NCBI GenBank assembly: GCA_964247055.1
Contig: OZ176051.1
Coordinates: 12,524,001 to 12,588,000 of the forward strand
Length of the DNA: 64,000 bases
Origin: Paragordius varius
Taxonomy: Eukaryota; Nematomorpha
Direction: 5' to 3'
Both the position numbers and the translations under genes were made by a program. The notes beneath the pieces are model-generated. The model was given only the letters and a program-made list of their open reading frames with translations, made no database searches and was not told the origin of the DNA. Shown here one piece after another: positions 25,202 through 40,200 of this stretch. Numbering within the stretch: position 1 is the first letter of the stretch; each line of letters begins with the position of its first letter.

Positions 25202-28200
25202 CTGTTTTTGGACCTTAAAGTTTTATCACAGTATTATTTTTGTCAAATAAGCCAGAGATTGCATTTTTTAATGTTAGCAGGCCATATTTGAATTTCAGGA
25301 GTAGGGTTGAATAATGTCATAAAATAACTTAAATTACTGATATGCTATTTATACCCTAGGAAATTGATTTCTCTTGCACCACCTACAATATTTTTAAAAA
25401 TGCGCTCTACACTATTAGGTGCCCTAAGTTTGCCCTTAATTCCATTTTTACATGACTAAATAGGAATTAACAATTTTTATCTTTTAAAGAACAAATTAAA
25501 ATAGTTTGTTTCTTTAATATATATATGATTACACCTTGACACACAGGATATCGGCAGATACCTCAACCCTGAGCGACCTGATTGGCGTCAATCTCAACAT
25601 GTTCCTCCGGAGTATAGTTAAGGGTGCTGGCGTTTGCATTTTCATGTTTACCATTAGTTGGCAACTTAGTATGATAACTGTGTTAGCATTGCCCCTGTTT
25701 ACTTACCTCTCCAAGGTCTATGGTAAATTCTATGAACGACTGAGTGAAAAAACGCAACACAGCTTAGCTAAATCGAATGAAACGACGCAAGAAACGCTCT
25801 CAAGCATACGAACCGTCAAAAGTTTTGCCGGAGAAAATAGTGAAATTCTACGGTACTCACGGGATCTCAAGAAAACTTATAGGCTTATGAAACGAGGTGC
25901 TATCCTATACGCTGGGTATATGTGGTCTTCCAAGGTATACTTACTTATTATGTCTGGTAAAAAATAGATGGCTAAAAGGGGGAATGTGTTTCTATTCATA
26001 TTTAAGCCACTAATATTGCTATTTTGGCGAATTTTTAATTAACTAGTTCAATTACTGAAATGATTTAAATAAACCAAACACATTATATTAAATAAACACC
26101 ATAACATTCCACGTTTCAAAGTTAGCTAATACTTTGTTTTGTTTAGTTTAGTTCTGCTGAATAATTCTTTACCCAATAATTTATTAATTAATCAATTAAT
26201 TGATTTCTTATTAAAATGTGTAAATATTTTTTTGACGCCAAATCAATTAATTTTCTTAGATTTTTCTTGGGTTTTACTTTAATTATCCTGGTATTATTTT
26301 TAATTTTTCTATATTTTATATATATTCTTTTACCCTTAAAAAATAACCTTCACATTGTTACCACGTTTTTTTTGAGGTATAACCACCCATGTATACATTT
26401 TTGCTAATATTTATTTATGTATTATTTTTTTTATCGATTTTTTACAAAATTAATATTTTTATATATAAACTAATATAATACTAATTTTTTTGAATGCACT
26501 TTGGTTTACTTAACCTGAATGAATACGTTTGCGCCGAAAAAATAATTTAATTTTGATAAAAAATATATTTTTTACAATAATAAATTAAAACATTAATTTT
26601 ATTTAATATGGCAAATTTTCCCTGAAAAATAGAATTATACCATTTGCACTTCAAGAGTGTCCTTGAACACTTCAAGTTGGTCCTTGAACAATTTTAGTTG
26701 GTCGTTGAACATTTCATAGTCCTTGAACACTTCAAGTTGGTCCTTAAAATTTATAAATTTTGATTTAGCCATAATTTTTGCAATTATAAACCTAATTTTC
26801 TTTATTTATTATATATTTAAAAATAAAATTTTTATTTTAAAACCACTTTTTTGTTTCAAACTATTTTTTTGTATTGAACAAAATTATTGACTTTTAAATG
26901 TTTTCAATGAAAAATTTTAATTACTAACCCAGAAAACTTATATATTTTGTCATTTCGTGTTGAAATCTTATAAATATCCAAAATTATTTTAAGAAATTAA
27001 TAAAGATATACAGTTTCTCAAAGATTAAAAGTTGATATCGATTTAAAATTTATTTCAAATAATGGAAAATAGGTTAAAAACGATAAAATAGATGAATAAT
27101 ACCTGATTTGATTGATAAATGTTAAAAACAAAACAAAAAAGTCAAAGGACCAACTTGAATTGTTCAACGCCCAACTTGAAGTGTTCAAGGACTAATTTGA
27201 ATTGTTCGAGGACCAACTTGAAATGTTCAAGGACCAACTTGAAGTCTTCAAGGACACTTTTGAAGTGTAAATGGTATATCCAGGGGGTGTGCTTTTTAAC
27301 CCTTACAGTTTTTTAAATATCTATTTTTTTGAATAGTATTAAAATAAAAGTTAATAACTTTGACTATTAACGTTTTTTTAAACTAGAATCGTTAAAATTA
27401 AATAAATTCCTTATCATAAATAAGTTAATTAATAGGTCATCATTGGATAAAATATAAAATATACTTTATATCCTCTACTATTATAAAAAATATTTTAACG
27501 TTTTTTATACGAATAATAATAAGATTATTAATTCCTTTTTTGTTTAAACTAGTTTTTGTAACACATAACTGCGGAAAAATTTGACAATCTCGTATAAACA
27601 CAATTATATAGGTGATAATATGCCATTTACTCTTAAACTATTCAAATTTACCCTTACAATTTAAATTCACCCTTGAACAATTCAAATTCACCCTTTAACA
27701 ATTCAAATTTACCCTTGAACAATTCAAATTTACCCTTAAACAATTCAAATTCACCCTAAAAATAAATTATGTGTTTTCGGTCTAATACCACCTATGATTA
27801 ATATGTTATATAATCTTATGGTATAGTTTATAATTTTTTCAGTGTTATATTATTTTTAAATGTAATTTCCCTTTTTTCAAATTATAAAAAAAATATAGGT
27901 ATGTTTTAATCTCAAAAAAGACATGATATATTTTAGGGTGTGCATTTGAATTGTATTGTTTAAAAAGGTAAATTTGAATTGTTCGAGGTTTGAACTGTAA
28001 ATTTGAATTGTTCGAGGGTGAATTTGAATTGTAATTGGTATATTATTATAAGAAATTAGTTTAGGTCAAATATTGTTAGAATCTATTATATGGTTGTAAT
28101 TTCAATAATATGCTAATTAAAAAGCGGTTAACATAAAACGTTTTACATGCTTGGTTAATATTATTGTTATAAATATATAGCTTATATTTTACAACTAATG

Positions 28201-31200
28201 TAGGCATATGAATTAGCTATCCTTATTCTCATACTGTATTACGGCGGTCATTTAGTCCTGAACAAAAGATTGTCTGGGGGCGCATTTGTTTCATTTCTAC
28301 TGTATCAATTACAGTTGGGGGAAGCGATAGCCAGTATTGGGAATGTTTTTACCGGTCTTATGCAGGCTATTGGTTCATCTAAAAAAGTTTTTTTTTTATT
28401 TTTTTTTTTTATGGTTTTAAAAGTTGTGTTCCGCTTTAAGAAGTCTATTTATTGGAATAACAGTTGTAAAATCCGTAATATAATAATAATATCGAAAATT
28501 AAATAGAAAATTAATTGAAAGAAGATAATTATTAACAGAAATTATAAACGATATGTGAAACTCTTTCGTATCAATAGTAATCGTAGACTAGTTTCGTGCG
28601 ACGAAAGGGTTTCACATATCGTTTATAATTTCTATTAATAATTATTTCTTCTTTCAATTAATTTTTTATTTAATTTTCGATTATCATTATTAAATTACGG
28701 ATTTTACAACTGTTATTACAAAACATAATTAATCCGTCATTTACCATTACTATTTATTGGAATCTTTGCATTAAAAAATCAAATCGTAAAAATATCTAAG
28801 GCCCATGTTTTTTTGTGCTAATGTGGCATTTCCGGTGGATTTTGAAATATGAAATAAAAATGTAATTATTTCTTTATAATGTATTTCATTATTTGGGTTA
28901 AAACGTAAATATTTTTGCTTTGCTAATATGCAATGCAGCTATTGTTTTGGGGTTGTTAATTAAAGAAATTAAAAATATATTATTTTTCATTAATGCCAAA
29001 AATTATTACAATTTGTTTGCAATTAAATGATTTTTCATCATTAGGTTTTTGAACTGATTTATCGAATACCAAATTTTAATATGGAGGCAGGACGCTACAT
29101 TCCCAAACAATTTGATGGGAAAATTACATTTTCTCACGTTTATTTTAGTTATCCAACACGGAAAAACGTTTTAACACTAAAGGTATATATCCCTTTAAAT
29201 TCTGAAATAATTCAATCACAAAAAACAGTAAAAACTGAAATTATACGGACAAAACGTAAAAATATAAAGACAAATATTTTTTTTTTGTAAAAGAGACAAC
29301 ACCATACTTTTTAAAACCTTAATTATTGCCATATAAAATATTAAATTACAATCGTAAACTACATAATTGATTGTGCTACCAATTTCATTTCTATATTATA
29401 ATTTGTAGTTTAAAACAGTGAGATATATTCAAAAAAATCAAGATTAAAAAAATATGGTTCTCTTTAACAAAAAAATATTTGTCGTTATCTTTTTACGTTT
29501 TGTCCGTTAAATTTCAATTTTTACTGTAATTAACCAATTAAAGACACACTTCTTTATTGTATGAAATTTGTATAATTACATTTTTAACCTTGTATTTATA
29601 TATATGTTTACCATTTCTAACATTCAAAAGAATTGGTATTTTAAGTTGTTTTTTATCACACTTGGTTATAATATTTTAATTACTTTATATATGTTATACA
29701 TATAAGTCGGGGGTAAACATATAATTTTAAATTTTGAGACACACAAAAAAGGTAAATCTTATATTATGATTATAAGAAGAAACACCCTATATATATGTAG
29801 ATTCTATTAAATAAAAATTAACCTCTAATGCTATTAAACCCATTATTATATAATTTTGCTTCAGACATTTAATTACCCTTTAGTTTTGGCATTTGAATAC
29901 TGTTAAATTAACCTTTTTTTGTTTGTATTAAGTATCTTTCGAATATGGGGTAGTAAATATTTTTATATACCATTTACAATTCAAATTCACCCTCGAACAT
30001 TTGAAATTCACCCTAAAAATAAATTATGTGTTTTTGGGCTAATATAACTCATCTTTATAATATGAAATATATTTTTACGACATAGTTTTTTTTAGGATTA
30101 TATTAATTTTAAACAGAATTTTATATTTTCCAAATATTAATAAATAAAGCCAATTTTTAATTGTAGAAAAACACATAATTTATTTTAGGGTGAATTGAAT
30201 AGTTCAAGGGTGAATTTGAATTGTTCAAGGGTGAATTTGATTTGTTCAAGAGTGATTTGAATTGTTCAAGGGTAAATTTGGTAAATGCAAGGGTGAATTA
30301 GAATTGTTCCAGGGTGAATTTGATTCAAGGGTAAATTTTAATTGTTCAAGGATGAATTTGAATTGTTTCAGGACGAATTTGAATTGTTCAAGGATGAATT
30401 TGAACTGTAAATGGTATATATATAAATTGCTAATTTTTTTGTTGTATGAAAAAAATAATTTATTTATAGGATGTTTCATTTGAAGTGAAACCGGGCGAAA
30501 TCGTAGCCATCGTAGGCCCCAGCGGTAGTGGAAAAAGTTCGTGCTTAGCCCTACTTCAAAATTTTTATCCCCCGGATCGAGGGACAGTCTGTATAGATGA
30601 TATCCCAGTCAGTGAATATGATTATACGTATTTGCATCAAAAGATGGCGCTTGTTTCCCAGGAACCTACGCTATTTGCTCGAACTATTCGAGTATTTACT
30701 TATTATACTACGCTTTTGAGTATTTCTGAATTATATAGGTTTTAGAGAGAGATAGATTTACAAATTATATATATTTATATGGGTCTTTTTTTTGAACGAC
30801 GACCCATTTTTATCTTTTTTTGGGGGGAAAATAACTTTCATGTAAGGATGGTAAGTAAAACATACCATTTTTTAAAGACCGTTTTTCTACACCTTTTCTT
30901 AAAAAACTTTTTTAACTTTTTTAGTTTTTTCTAAATCTTAATTAAATTGTTAAACAAATCAATATTGTTATTTATGATGGAATTATCAAAGATTATTTAT
31001 ATATTAGAGAAAAGTACCATAAATTTGTGTCTTGTATCTTATTTTTGCAGTTATTTATAATTAATATTCAATTGAGTGATTAGGATAATTTTAATTATAT
31101 AAAAACACTTGAACCGAATCATATACTTTGCAAAAATTACTATTGAACCCAAAACATTTTATCCTAGGTTAGTTTTTCACAAAAAATATGTAGAATTGGA

Positions 31201-34200
31201 TTTAATTGTTTTTCTGTTCTTTTTGTGTCCCTACCTTGACATATGAACGCCTTATAAATTGGCCCATTTCCGATATATCAATAAAAGAAAAAGTTTTTTT
31301 CATAATTATTTTTTATACAAAAATTTTAAAATTCATTTTTAATCCATCAATGCTGGCTAGTATTGTGAGGTAACTTTAAAATACATTTTTTGTGTAAGTT
31401 TTTTTTATGTACAAAAACGATTATATATATATATATATATATATATGGCATTTTAGGATAATATTTCGTACCCATTCATGCGTAAGAAATTTAACAAAAT
31501 TCTGGGTATTATTGGAGCGGCAAGCGCAGCCCTAAATCAGAAAATATCTGACATCAGCACCATGATACGAACTAAAGCTACGCGTTTAAGTGTAGTTGCC
31601 AGTAATATAGGTAACATACTATTTTAATTTTTTTTGGAATATGATTTTATATTTTTGCCTCTAAAGATTGGGAAAATAGGTTTATTCTCGATACGCAAAT
31701 ATCTGAGGGCCTAAAATACACTATATTGTTTATTTAATTTTTTAAATGGTTTATAGTTTAGTCCTAAAATATGATTTCAAAGAATATGGATTCATAAATA
31801 TTGTTTTTAATACTCTTTTGATTTCGGCTCTCTACACATTAACTAACTTATCTTGTTCGATTTTTATAGTTTTAACGAAAATAAATAAATAAATTTAATT
31901 TATTATTTGTGATATGAACACAAATAAAATATTAGTTGCGTGTAGACTGATAAAATGAGGTTAATATTATGAAAACGAATATATTATTTAATAAATTTGA
32001 ATTATCCTAAATTTAAAACCAATTATTCAGGAATTTCATTTTATTTTTATCCATTAATAAAAAGATTTATCTTTCATTCATCTGAATTCTATATATATAT
32101 AGTTTAATTTTCATTTTAAATTAATAAATTTTACCAGAATTCAAATTAAAAAGTTTTGTATGATTGAAAAATTGCTGGCTTAATGTACTATGTTTTATAC
32201 AATGTATATAAAGTTGATAAAAGTGGTGGTTTTGGTATGGCGTCCCCTACTCCATTAACACAAACCCATTCACCTACGACCTCCGAAGAAAATGTCACCC
32301 ACGTCCTAGAAACTCATGATTTATTGTTGGAAAATGAGGAGGAATCAACTAACCCAAGCGGCCGTAAAAAGGATTTGGGAGATGAAAGGTTTGATTGAGT
32401 TGTTTTGCTTTAACTTATCTTATAAACAAACTTTATTACGAACGACTTTTAATAAAAATCTACTAAACTATGGTTTTATATCTTTTTTAAACTTCCATAC
32501 ATTTCATTAGTATCTTTTTATAAATGAGATTTTTTAGTTATTTATTTTAAAAATAAATCAATATCTCTCATAATAGTACATTATTGTGTTTTTTGTTATC
32601 AAGTGTAACCACCTCATATACCATTTGCATTTCAAGAGTGTCTTTGAAACTTTCAAGTTGGTCCTTGAATAATTCAAGTTGTTCCTTGAACATTTCAAGT
32701 TGGTCCTTGAACACTTCAAGTTGGTCCTTGGACTTTTTTGTTTTGTTTTTAACTTTCATCAATCAAATCGTAAATAATTCATCTATTTTTTTGTTTTTAC
32801 CCTATTTTCTATTTTTAACATAATTTTTAAATCGATATCAACTTTTAATCTTTGACAAACCGTATATCTTCATTATTTCTTAAAATTTTGGATATTTATA
32901 AGATTTTATTACGAAATGAAAAAATATATAAATTTTCTGGGTTATTAATCAAAATTTTTCATTAAAAACATTTAAAAGTCAATAATTTTGTTCAATTGAA
33001 AAAAAATAGTTTGAAACAAAAAAAGTGGTTTTCAACAAAAAAATTTATTTTTAAATGAATAAATATATAAAAAATAAAGAAAATTAGGTTAAAAAATAAT
33101 AAAATAAAAAAATGCATCCAAAAATTTTGGTTAATCAAAATTTAAAATTTTTAAAGATCAATTTGAAGTGTTCAAGGACCAAGTTGAAGTGTTCAAGGAC
33201 CAATTTGAAGTGTTCAAGGATACTCTTGAAGTGCAAATGGTATATTATGATAAAAAATAGTTATAAAATTTTGTTCAATATATGGTTTGTTTAGAGATGA
33301 AGATTATTTGTTGGATAGTGAGGACATTAAACTCCTGACCATGGATAAAGGGGCCGAAGCCAGACACAATGAAGCCAAGCAACTTGTCAAGGCTAGGAAA
33401 AAAGCGAGGAAAAGGAAATCATTTTCAAGCCAACGAACGCATTACAATGGTAAAAAGGCTAAATTTAGAGGCGATAAAATAAAGTTTTTCTTCTCATACA
33501 TTGAGAAAGTGAATGGTTATGAACACAAACAAATTTTTGTCCAAATATATACCATATACAGTTCAAATTCACCCTTCAATTCTAATTCACCGGACAAGAT
33601 TTTAACACAAATAATAATATTTTGAACAATTCAAATCCACCCTTAAAAAAATAAATTATCTTTTTTTTCAGATTAAAAATTGCTTATATTTTTTTAAAAT
33701 AAAATTTTGTATTAAAATTTATTTAATATTGAAAAAATAATAAACCCTGACTTAAAAATATATATCATATTAATGATGGGTGGTTATATTAGCCCAAAAA
33801 CACATAATTTATTTTAGGGTGAATTTAAATTGTTTAAGGATTAATTTGAATTGTTTAAGGGTGAATTTGAATTATAAATTTTTTTTAGATGTTGAAGCAA
33901 AAAATGGTACACCTCTTTACATAACTAATGCACAAAAAAAGGTTAATGGAACTTTGCCTCCCAATCTAACAACTCATGATGATAATCGTTATAAATCTGA
34001 ATCCGATTTATCTAATTTCCCAGCCCAAAACGCTAAACATAATGACAGTTATAATTGGATGAAAGATCTAACTCCTGAGTACTGACCTTTTTTTTATTTT
34101 ATCGTTTTCACAAAAAAATGTTTGGACAGTTACTAGTTTTCTAATAAGTTGCCTTTAAATTTTATTCTGCCAAGTGTGAAACACGAAAAACTAAGCTTTT

Positions 34201-37200
34201 TTATCTATGTATATGGGTACAATGTTATTAAAAAATCATTTATCCGAAAAATCATGTTTATTTAGCTTTAAGTTTTCACATCATATCAATTGAAATTTTT
34301 TAAGGGGTTATTAACTCTTTTTTTCACATGTCCCAAATAGGCAAAAAAAGAAGATTGAACAAATTTTGACGGACCCACAAACGACTTATGTGAATTCACC
34401 GCTTGAACCTATAAGTGTAGAAACTATGAATCGAAAAGAAAATTTATTATCTAAACGCCTTGGTGGCATATTTTCCGATCCGAGGTATTATTGTAGCATA
34501 TCATTTATTTATCAATTCTAGTTAACCGATGGTATTAACCGATTAATTTTTGCACTTATATCAACATTCTAACTAAATATTTCATTTTCATGATTTTTTT
34601 TTAAAATCCTGCGAAAATACCCTTAAAACTAAAGTTAACTGACTGGACATTAAAAATCTTAATTTTTCATTTATATTATGACCAATTCTTTTGATTATTG
34701 CTTTGCAAACAAAATTAACACACTGACTGCATGGAAAAATTGCAATTTAAACTGCAAATTTTTTTCCAAAGTTAAAAATTACTTTACCATTCATTATACA
34801 CTTCAAGTTTAATTAAATATGTTTGTATTATGGTTGAAAAAATATAGCAAAATTAACTAATTTACTTTTTCAATCCCACTTATATAAGAATTCGGATTAT
34901 ATTTAAAACTATAGGGTTTTTAAGGCATAAATTAATTAACCATTTTTTTTAAAAAAATTAATTATGATGATGTGAATAATTAGCCTTGTATTATGAATAT
35001 ATGAGAATATAATAAAATCTATTCTACATTGTCCGTAGTATTTGCATATAATTTACATATGCAATGTTTACCGGATTTGGTCATATTTGTGTTAGCTTGG
35101 ATAATTTTAGGAGCCTTTTTTCTCTAATATTAAAAGCCTCATCTTTGTTATCTATTAAACTAAAAAAAGTCGCGCCTAATGGCATACAAATAAAGGCACT
35201 AAATTTGAACATTATATATATTTGCAGATCAACTTAGCTGTAAACTACAAGTCTACTATTATTGGAATAAAAATATGATATCACCTATATGTGTTTAAAC
35301 ATGAACACTTTATTTTACATTACTTTTAACGACTTAGAAAGTATACTTTCATATCTATCAAATTTTATAATAATAATAAGGTTTTTGTGATTACAATAAA
35401 AAATATATATTCTTGTTACCTACCACAATATTAAGGTATCACACATCAATCCAACACTTGATTGATGCCGCAGCGCGAAGTCCCATAACTCGCGCCCAAT
35501 ATTACGCAAAATGTTTATGTTGCCGATCACCTGATGATCCCGTTCATCAAAGGCTTTCATCAACGGCTTCTACATACAGCAATCACAATCATGTTGTTAA
35601 TACTTCTCTCCATAATCCGCAAATTATAGTTGATGATCCAAATGTTAATAAGAAGAAAAACTCATTGAAAAGGCATTCCCTTTCCAAATCTAAAGATGAA
35701 AATCTCCACGACGAAAAGGCGGAAAGGAACGAGGATCGAAAAATTGTGGAAGCGGCTAAACTTGCGAATGCTCATCAATTTATTTTGGGTCAACCCGGGG
35801 GATATGGCATCAATATTGGGGAACGTGGTTCCATGCTCTCGGGTAAGCGATTTTATTTTATTTTTACCATCTGTAAGCAGGCGTGATGGTAAAGCCTTCA
35901 CATGTCCTTGGATACAAATTTAAGTCTCCTTACCTTTTACTAAAAAAAGGAAAAAAGAGACTCTAAATAAACTGTATATTTATTTATTTATTTTATAAGC
36001 AAATTTGGTAGTATGGCATGTGGAAGGAAATCGTCGTAGGTAGATTTGGTTCGGTCGGTTCGGTTTCCACTTATATTTTTTGGTGAGGAAATAAACGACG
36101 GTTTTCCATTCAATGTTTCATCTGTTATATTGGTGCGTTGGTCATATGTTAGCTTTTGTTATCGCTCCCATGTGGCAATTATTTTACTACAAACAAAATA
36201 AATTGTCAAAATGTATAAAGATTTTATTAATATAACAAAAATTATTATTGTGTAATACTCTATAAATTTCGAAAAAAATTAATATTAAAAATAAGTGAAA
36301 GCAGTGTTACATTTGTCAATGGTAATTCCACACTAGTTTTATGGCTTGTTAGCATTGCTCACTGCTATAAAACTGTTGAACTTGGCGTTTTCACACATTA
36401 TTTAACCAAAGTTTGAAATGTTCCTTTCCTCTTTAATAGTTTGAAATTTAGGGTAACCTAGGTATCAAATTTTCAACCTGACTTAATATAACATTACCGA
36501 CAACATTTATACCATATATAATACAAAGTTGGGGCATATACGGAATTTATAGCCTTGTATATAAGTTAACACGAAATTAATCACAAAAGCTTTTATATAT
36601 ATCTAGTTTATTTACATTAAATCAATCACTATATTGAACGAAACGTATATTATGATTCAGTATATTCATATTATATAATTGATTGATTAGGGGGTCAAAG
36701 ACAACGCATAGCTCTAGCCCGGGCTCTGGTTCGTGATCCATCTATTTTATTGTTGGATGAAGCCACATCAGCTTTAGATGCTGAAAGTGAATATTTGGTT
36801 CAAGAAGCAATCACCAAAAATTTGAAGGGAAAAACGGTCCTTATCATAGCACACCGGCTTAGTACGGTGCAATCTGTAAGTTTAAGCATGTAAACTTTGA
36901 GTCGGGTGATAAAAAATTTTTTTGACTTGACTTGCAAGTTTTTCAAGTCATGGCTTGCTTTCATGTGATAAAAAAAATTTAACATTACACGACTTAAGTC
37001 AAGCAAGAAAACTTGATAAGGAGGTGATAAAAAATCATATGTTCAAGTAAAACTTGGAAACTATTTATATACCAAATTTAGGTTTTATATGTAATTCACC
37101 TTTATTAATGCTATAAATTGTTAATTTGATAAATTTTGGCTAATTAATCTATTCATTGGGTGGATACAAAAAAGGATAAATTTATAGAAAAACTCTGCTA

Positions 37201-40200
37201 TTATTAAATAACATGGCACATAAAAATATGCTAAATATATCAATTCCGTTACCGCAAAAAAATGGATTCTCGAAAATTTCTTAAAATTAATAATTAAATA
37301 TTAATCTTGTAAAATTTCAATTCTTCGTTTATTAAAAGCAAAACTTCACTTTATCCAATGTAAAGAATTTATTTAATTATAAATTTATTTCGAATGTAAT
37401 GTTTATAATCAATTAAAAATAATTATGTTATATTGTATAAACATCTTCCCATTATATTTGCAACTGGACTCCAAACAAAATAAGTAGTGTGGTAAAATAA
37501 TGGAAAGTGTTTTAAAAGCGAATGGTTTCATCAATCTAAAAATTATTACCAGGCTCACAATTTAGAAAACTCTGGGTGGGGTGATAAAAAAGTCGCACTT
37601 GACTTGTAAGCCAAGCGTGGCAAGTTGAGCAAGATTACTTAAGCCAGCAAGTGTACACTTGAAGATTGGTGATAAAAAAAACACTTAAGTCAAGTCTTTT
37701 GCTTATGAATGTAACAGTTTTTTGCCACCCAATTCGAATTTTATGGAAACTTTTTTGATCATTTTCAGCTAAAATTTATGAAATAAGGCACAAAAAGATA
37801 AACAATAAATACAATATGCATTACTTGAAGTTTTTCAAACTCACTGGCACGTATCTTATTTTATATATAGAGCTTTTTAAATTGTGAGCCTGGTAATAAT
37901 TTTTAGATTGATGAAACCATTCGCCCTTAAAACACTTTTCATTATTTTAACACACTACTTATTTTGTTTGGACTCTAGTTGCAAATATAATGGGAAGATG
38001 TTTATACAATATAACATAATTATTTTTAATTGATTATAAACATTACTTTCGAAATAAATTTATGATGAAATAAATTCTTTACATTGGTTAATATTGAAGT
38101 TTTGCTTATAAACAAGATTTGAAATTTTACAAGATTAATATTTAATTATTAATTTTAAGAAATTTTTCAGAATTTTTTGCGGTCACGGATTTGATATATT
38201 TAGCATATTTTTATATGCCATGTTATTAAATATTAGCAATTTTTCTATAAATTTATCCTCTTTTATATCCACCCAATGAATAGATTAATTAGCCAAAGTT
38301 TATAAAATTAACAACTTATAGCATTAACATAGGTTTGATTTACATATAAAACCTAAATTTTATACATAAATAGTTTCCAAAATAATTTTAACCATATTTT
38401 TAAATCTGTCAAGTGTGCCCTACAACACACTTGCAAAATCTTTAAGTTTTCTTGATCATGTGATTTTTTATCACCTCCTTATCAAGTTTTCTTGCTTGAC
38501 TTAAGTCGTGTAATGTTAAATTTTTTTTATCACATGAAAGCAAGCCATGACTTGAAAAACTTGCAAGTCAAGTCAAAAAATTTTTTTTATCACCCGACCC
38601 TCTATAATATTATATAAGATACGTGCCAGTGAGTTTGAAAAACTTCAATAAATGCTTATTGTATTTATTGTTTATCTTTTTGTGCCTTATTTCATAAATT
38701 TTAGCTGAAAATGATAAAAAAAATTTCCATAAAATTCGAATTGGGTGGCAAAAAACTGTTACATTCTTAAGCAAAAGACTTGACTTAAGTGTTTTTTTTA
38801 TCACCGATCTTCAAGTGTACACTTGCTGGCTTAAGTAAACTTGCTCAACTTGCCACGCTTGGCTTACAAGTCAAGTGCGACTTTTTTATCACCCCACCCT
38901 ATATGTAGAATGTTGCAAATGCAATTAACTGATTGAAAACTTTAATATTATCACATTAGTTAAATTCAATCTCTATTATATATATATATATATATTATGT
39001 ACATACATACCTGTTGAAATTCAATATAATAAAAAACAAAATTAACTAACTAATATTGCTTTTCGTAGGGTTGACAATTTTAAAAAATAACTACTTTGCA
39101 AATTTTTTACAGAAAGTTTAAGTTTACCACTAATACATATATCACATACTAACGCTATTCTTCACCTTTAAATGGTCGAATTCCTAAAAAGGACCACATT
39201 CACTTTCATGAGTATAATCAATACCGACGTTTGGGTATTAGCACAACGGTTTTTTTTCAGGAAAATTTTATTCGTATTATTGGTTTGGCCTAGGGGAATA
39301 TAAAAATTACAATATTTTCTATTATTTTTATCAAGGCAATAAACCAAACTATGCGATTATAACTTTATGATGAATCCTATTTTAAAAACCCTAAAATTCC
39401 ATGATGATTAGCATGAACATTAGTTTATAAGCAGAGGGGGGGGGGGAGGGGCTCTTTATTATACAAGCGGCCTATTTTGAGTCTGGGTTTATGTTATATT
39501 AGGCAAATCGTATTCTTGTCATGTCAAACGGGGAACTTGTGGAACAGGGGACACATGCAGAGTTATTAGCCTTGGGTGGAGTTTATACTCATTTAGTTCA
39601 ACGCCAAATGCAAGGTTATACTACAAACACCCCCAACACTCAAGAACACGAAGACGATATTACTGAACAACACAAAAGTGGTATGAGAAAACTTGCTTTT
39701 TGTAAAATTTTTGACTTACTAATGAATTAATTAATTCTTAGTACACTGTGATGAAAATTTGGGTGCTGAAATTATTAAATGATAAAGTTAAAAGTCCTCA
39801 ACTTAAGTTTTAGTACTTAGTTTATAACTTAAACTATTTAATTGTTAAAAGATAGTCTCCTGTTTTTAATTTTCAATTATAGGATAATTTTGAATTAGTT
39901 TAATCTATAAATTGTATAAAATGATTCAATTGTGTTAAATACTATACATTGACTAAGTGTGTTTTAATGCAGTTTGAAAATTTAAAAAAAACATTATTTG
40001 AAAATTCCTATATACATTATATATATATATATATATATTAACCAACATTTGGAATATACTCAAAATTTTAATTTTGTTAAGAAAAATAATAAGATTATGG
40101 ACCTTCTTTATTTATTAATATTATTATATCGAAAATTAATGCTATTATCTGGCATTTATTTTAAAAAAAACGATATAATCTATTATAACGAATTTGATAT

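Larger units (their letters stand above)
31472..35736 (+). other. Coding region of the 368-residue insertion in the ABCB9-like nucleotide domain
   Basis: Spans most of exon 6, all of exons 7-10 and most of exon 11. It starts after DNISY, which in ABCB9 is followed by a short GLP linker. It ends before [13 protein letters not shown], the usual next helix. The usual linker is about a dozen residues; here there are about 368. Composition is charged and Ser/Thr/Asn-rich, with a basic patch ([10 protein letters not shown]), an acidic patch ([10 protein letters not shown]) and a Cys pair in [10 protein letters not shown]. No known domain was recognised. Donors and acceptors at 31610/32214, 32388/33295, 33449/33889, 34078/34341 and 34484/35436 are GT/AG with phases 1, 2, 1, 2 and 2. 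Confidence 0.8.

Noticed and set aside
27119-27316. Open frame reading as heptad-like Asn/Cys/Ser/Arg repeats; similar frames at 30246-30483 and 32568-32823
   Set aside because: These frames follow from 21-bp (seven-codon) tandem repeats in MITE ends. They occur on both strands and within introns, so they are not genes.
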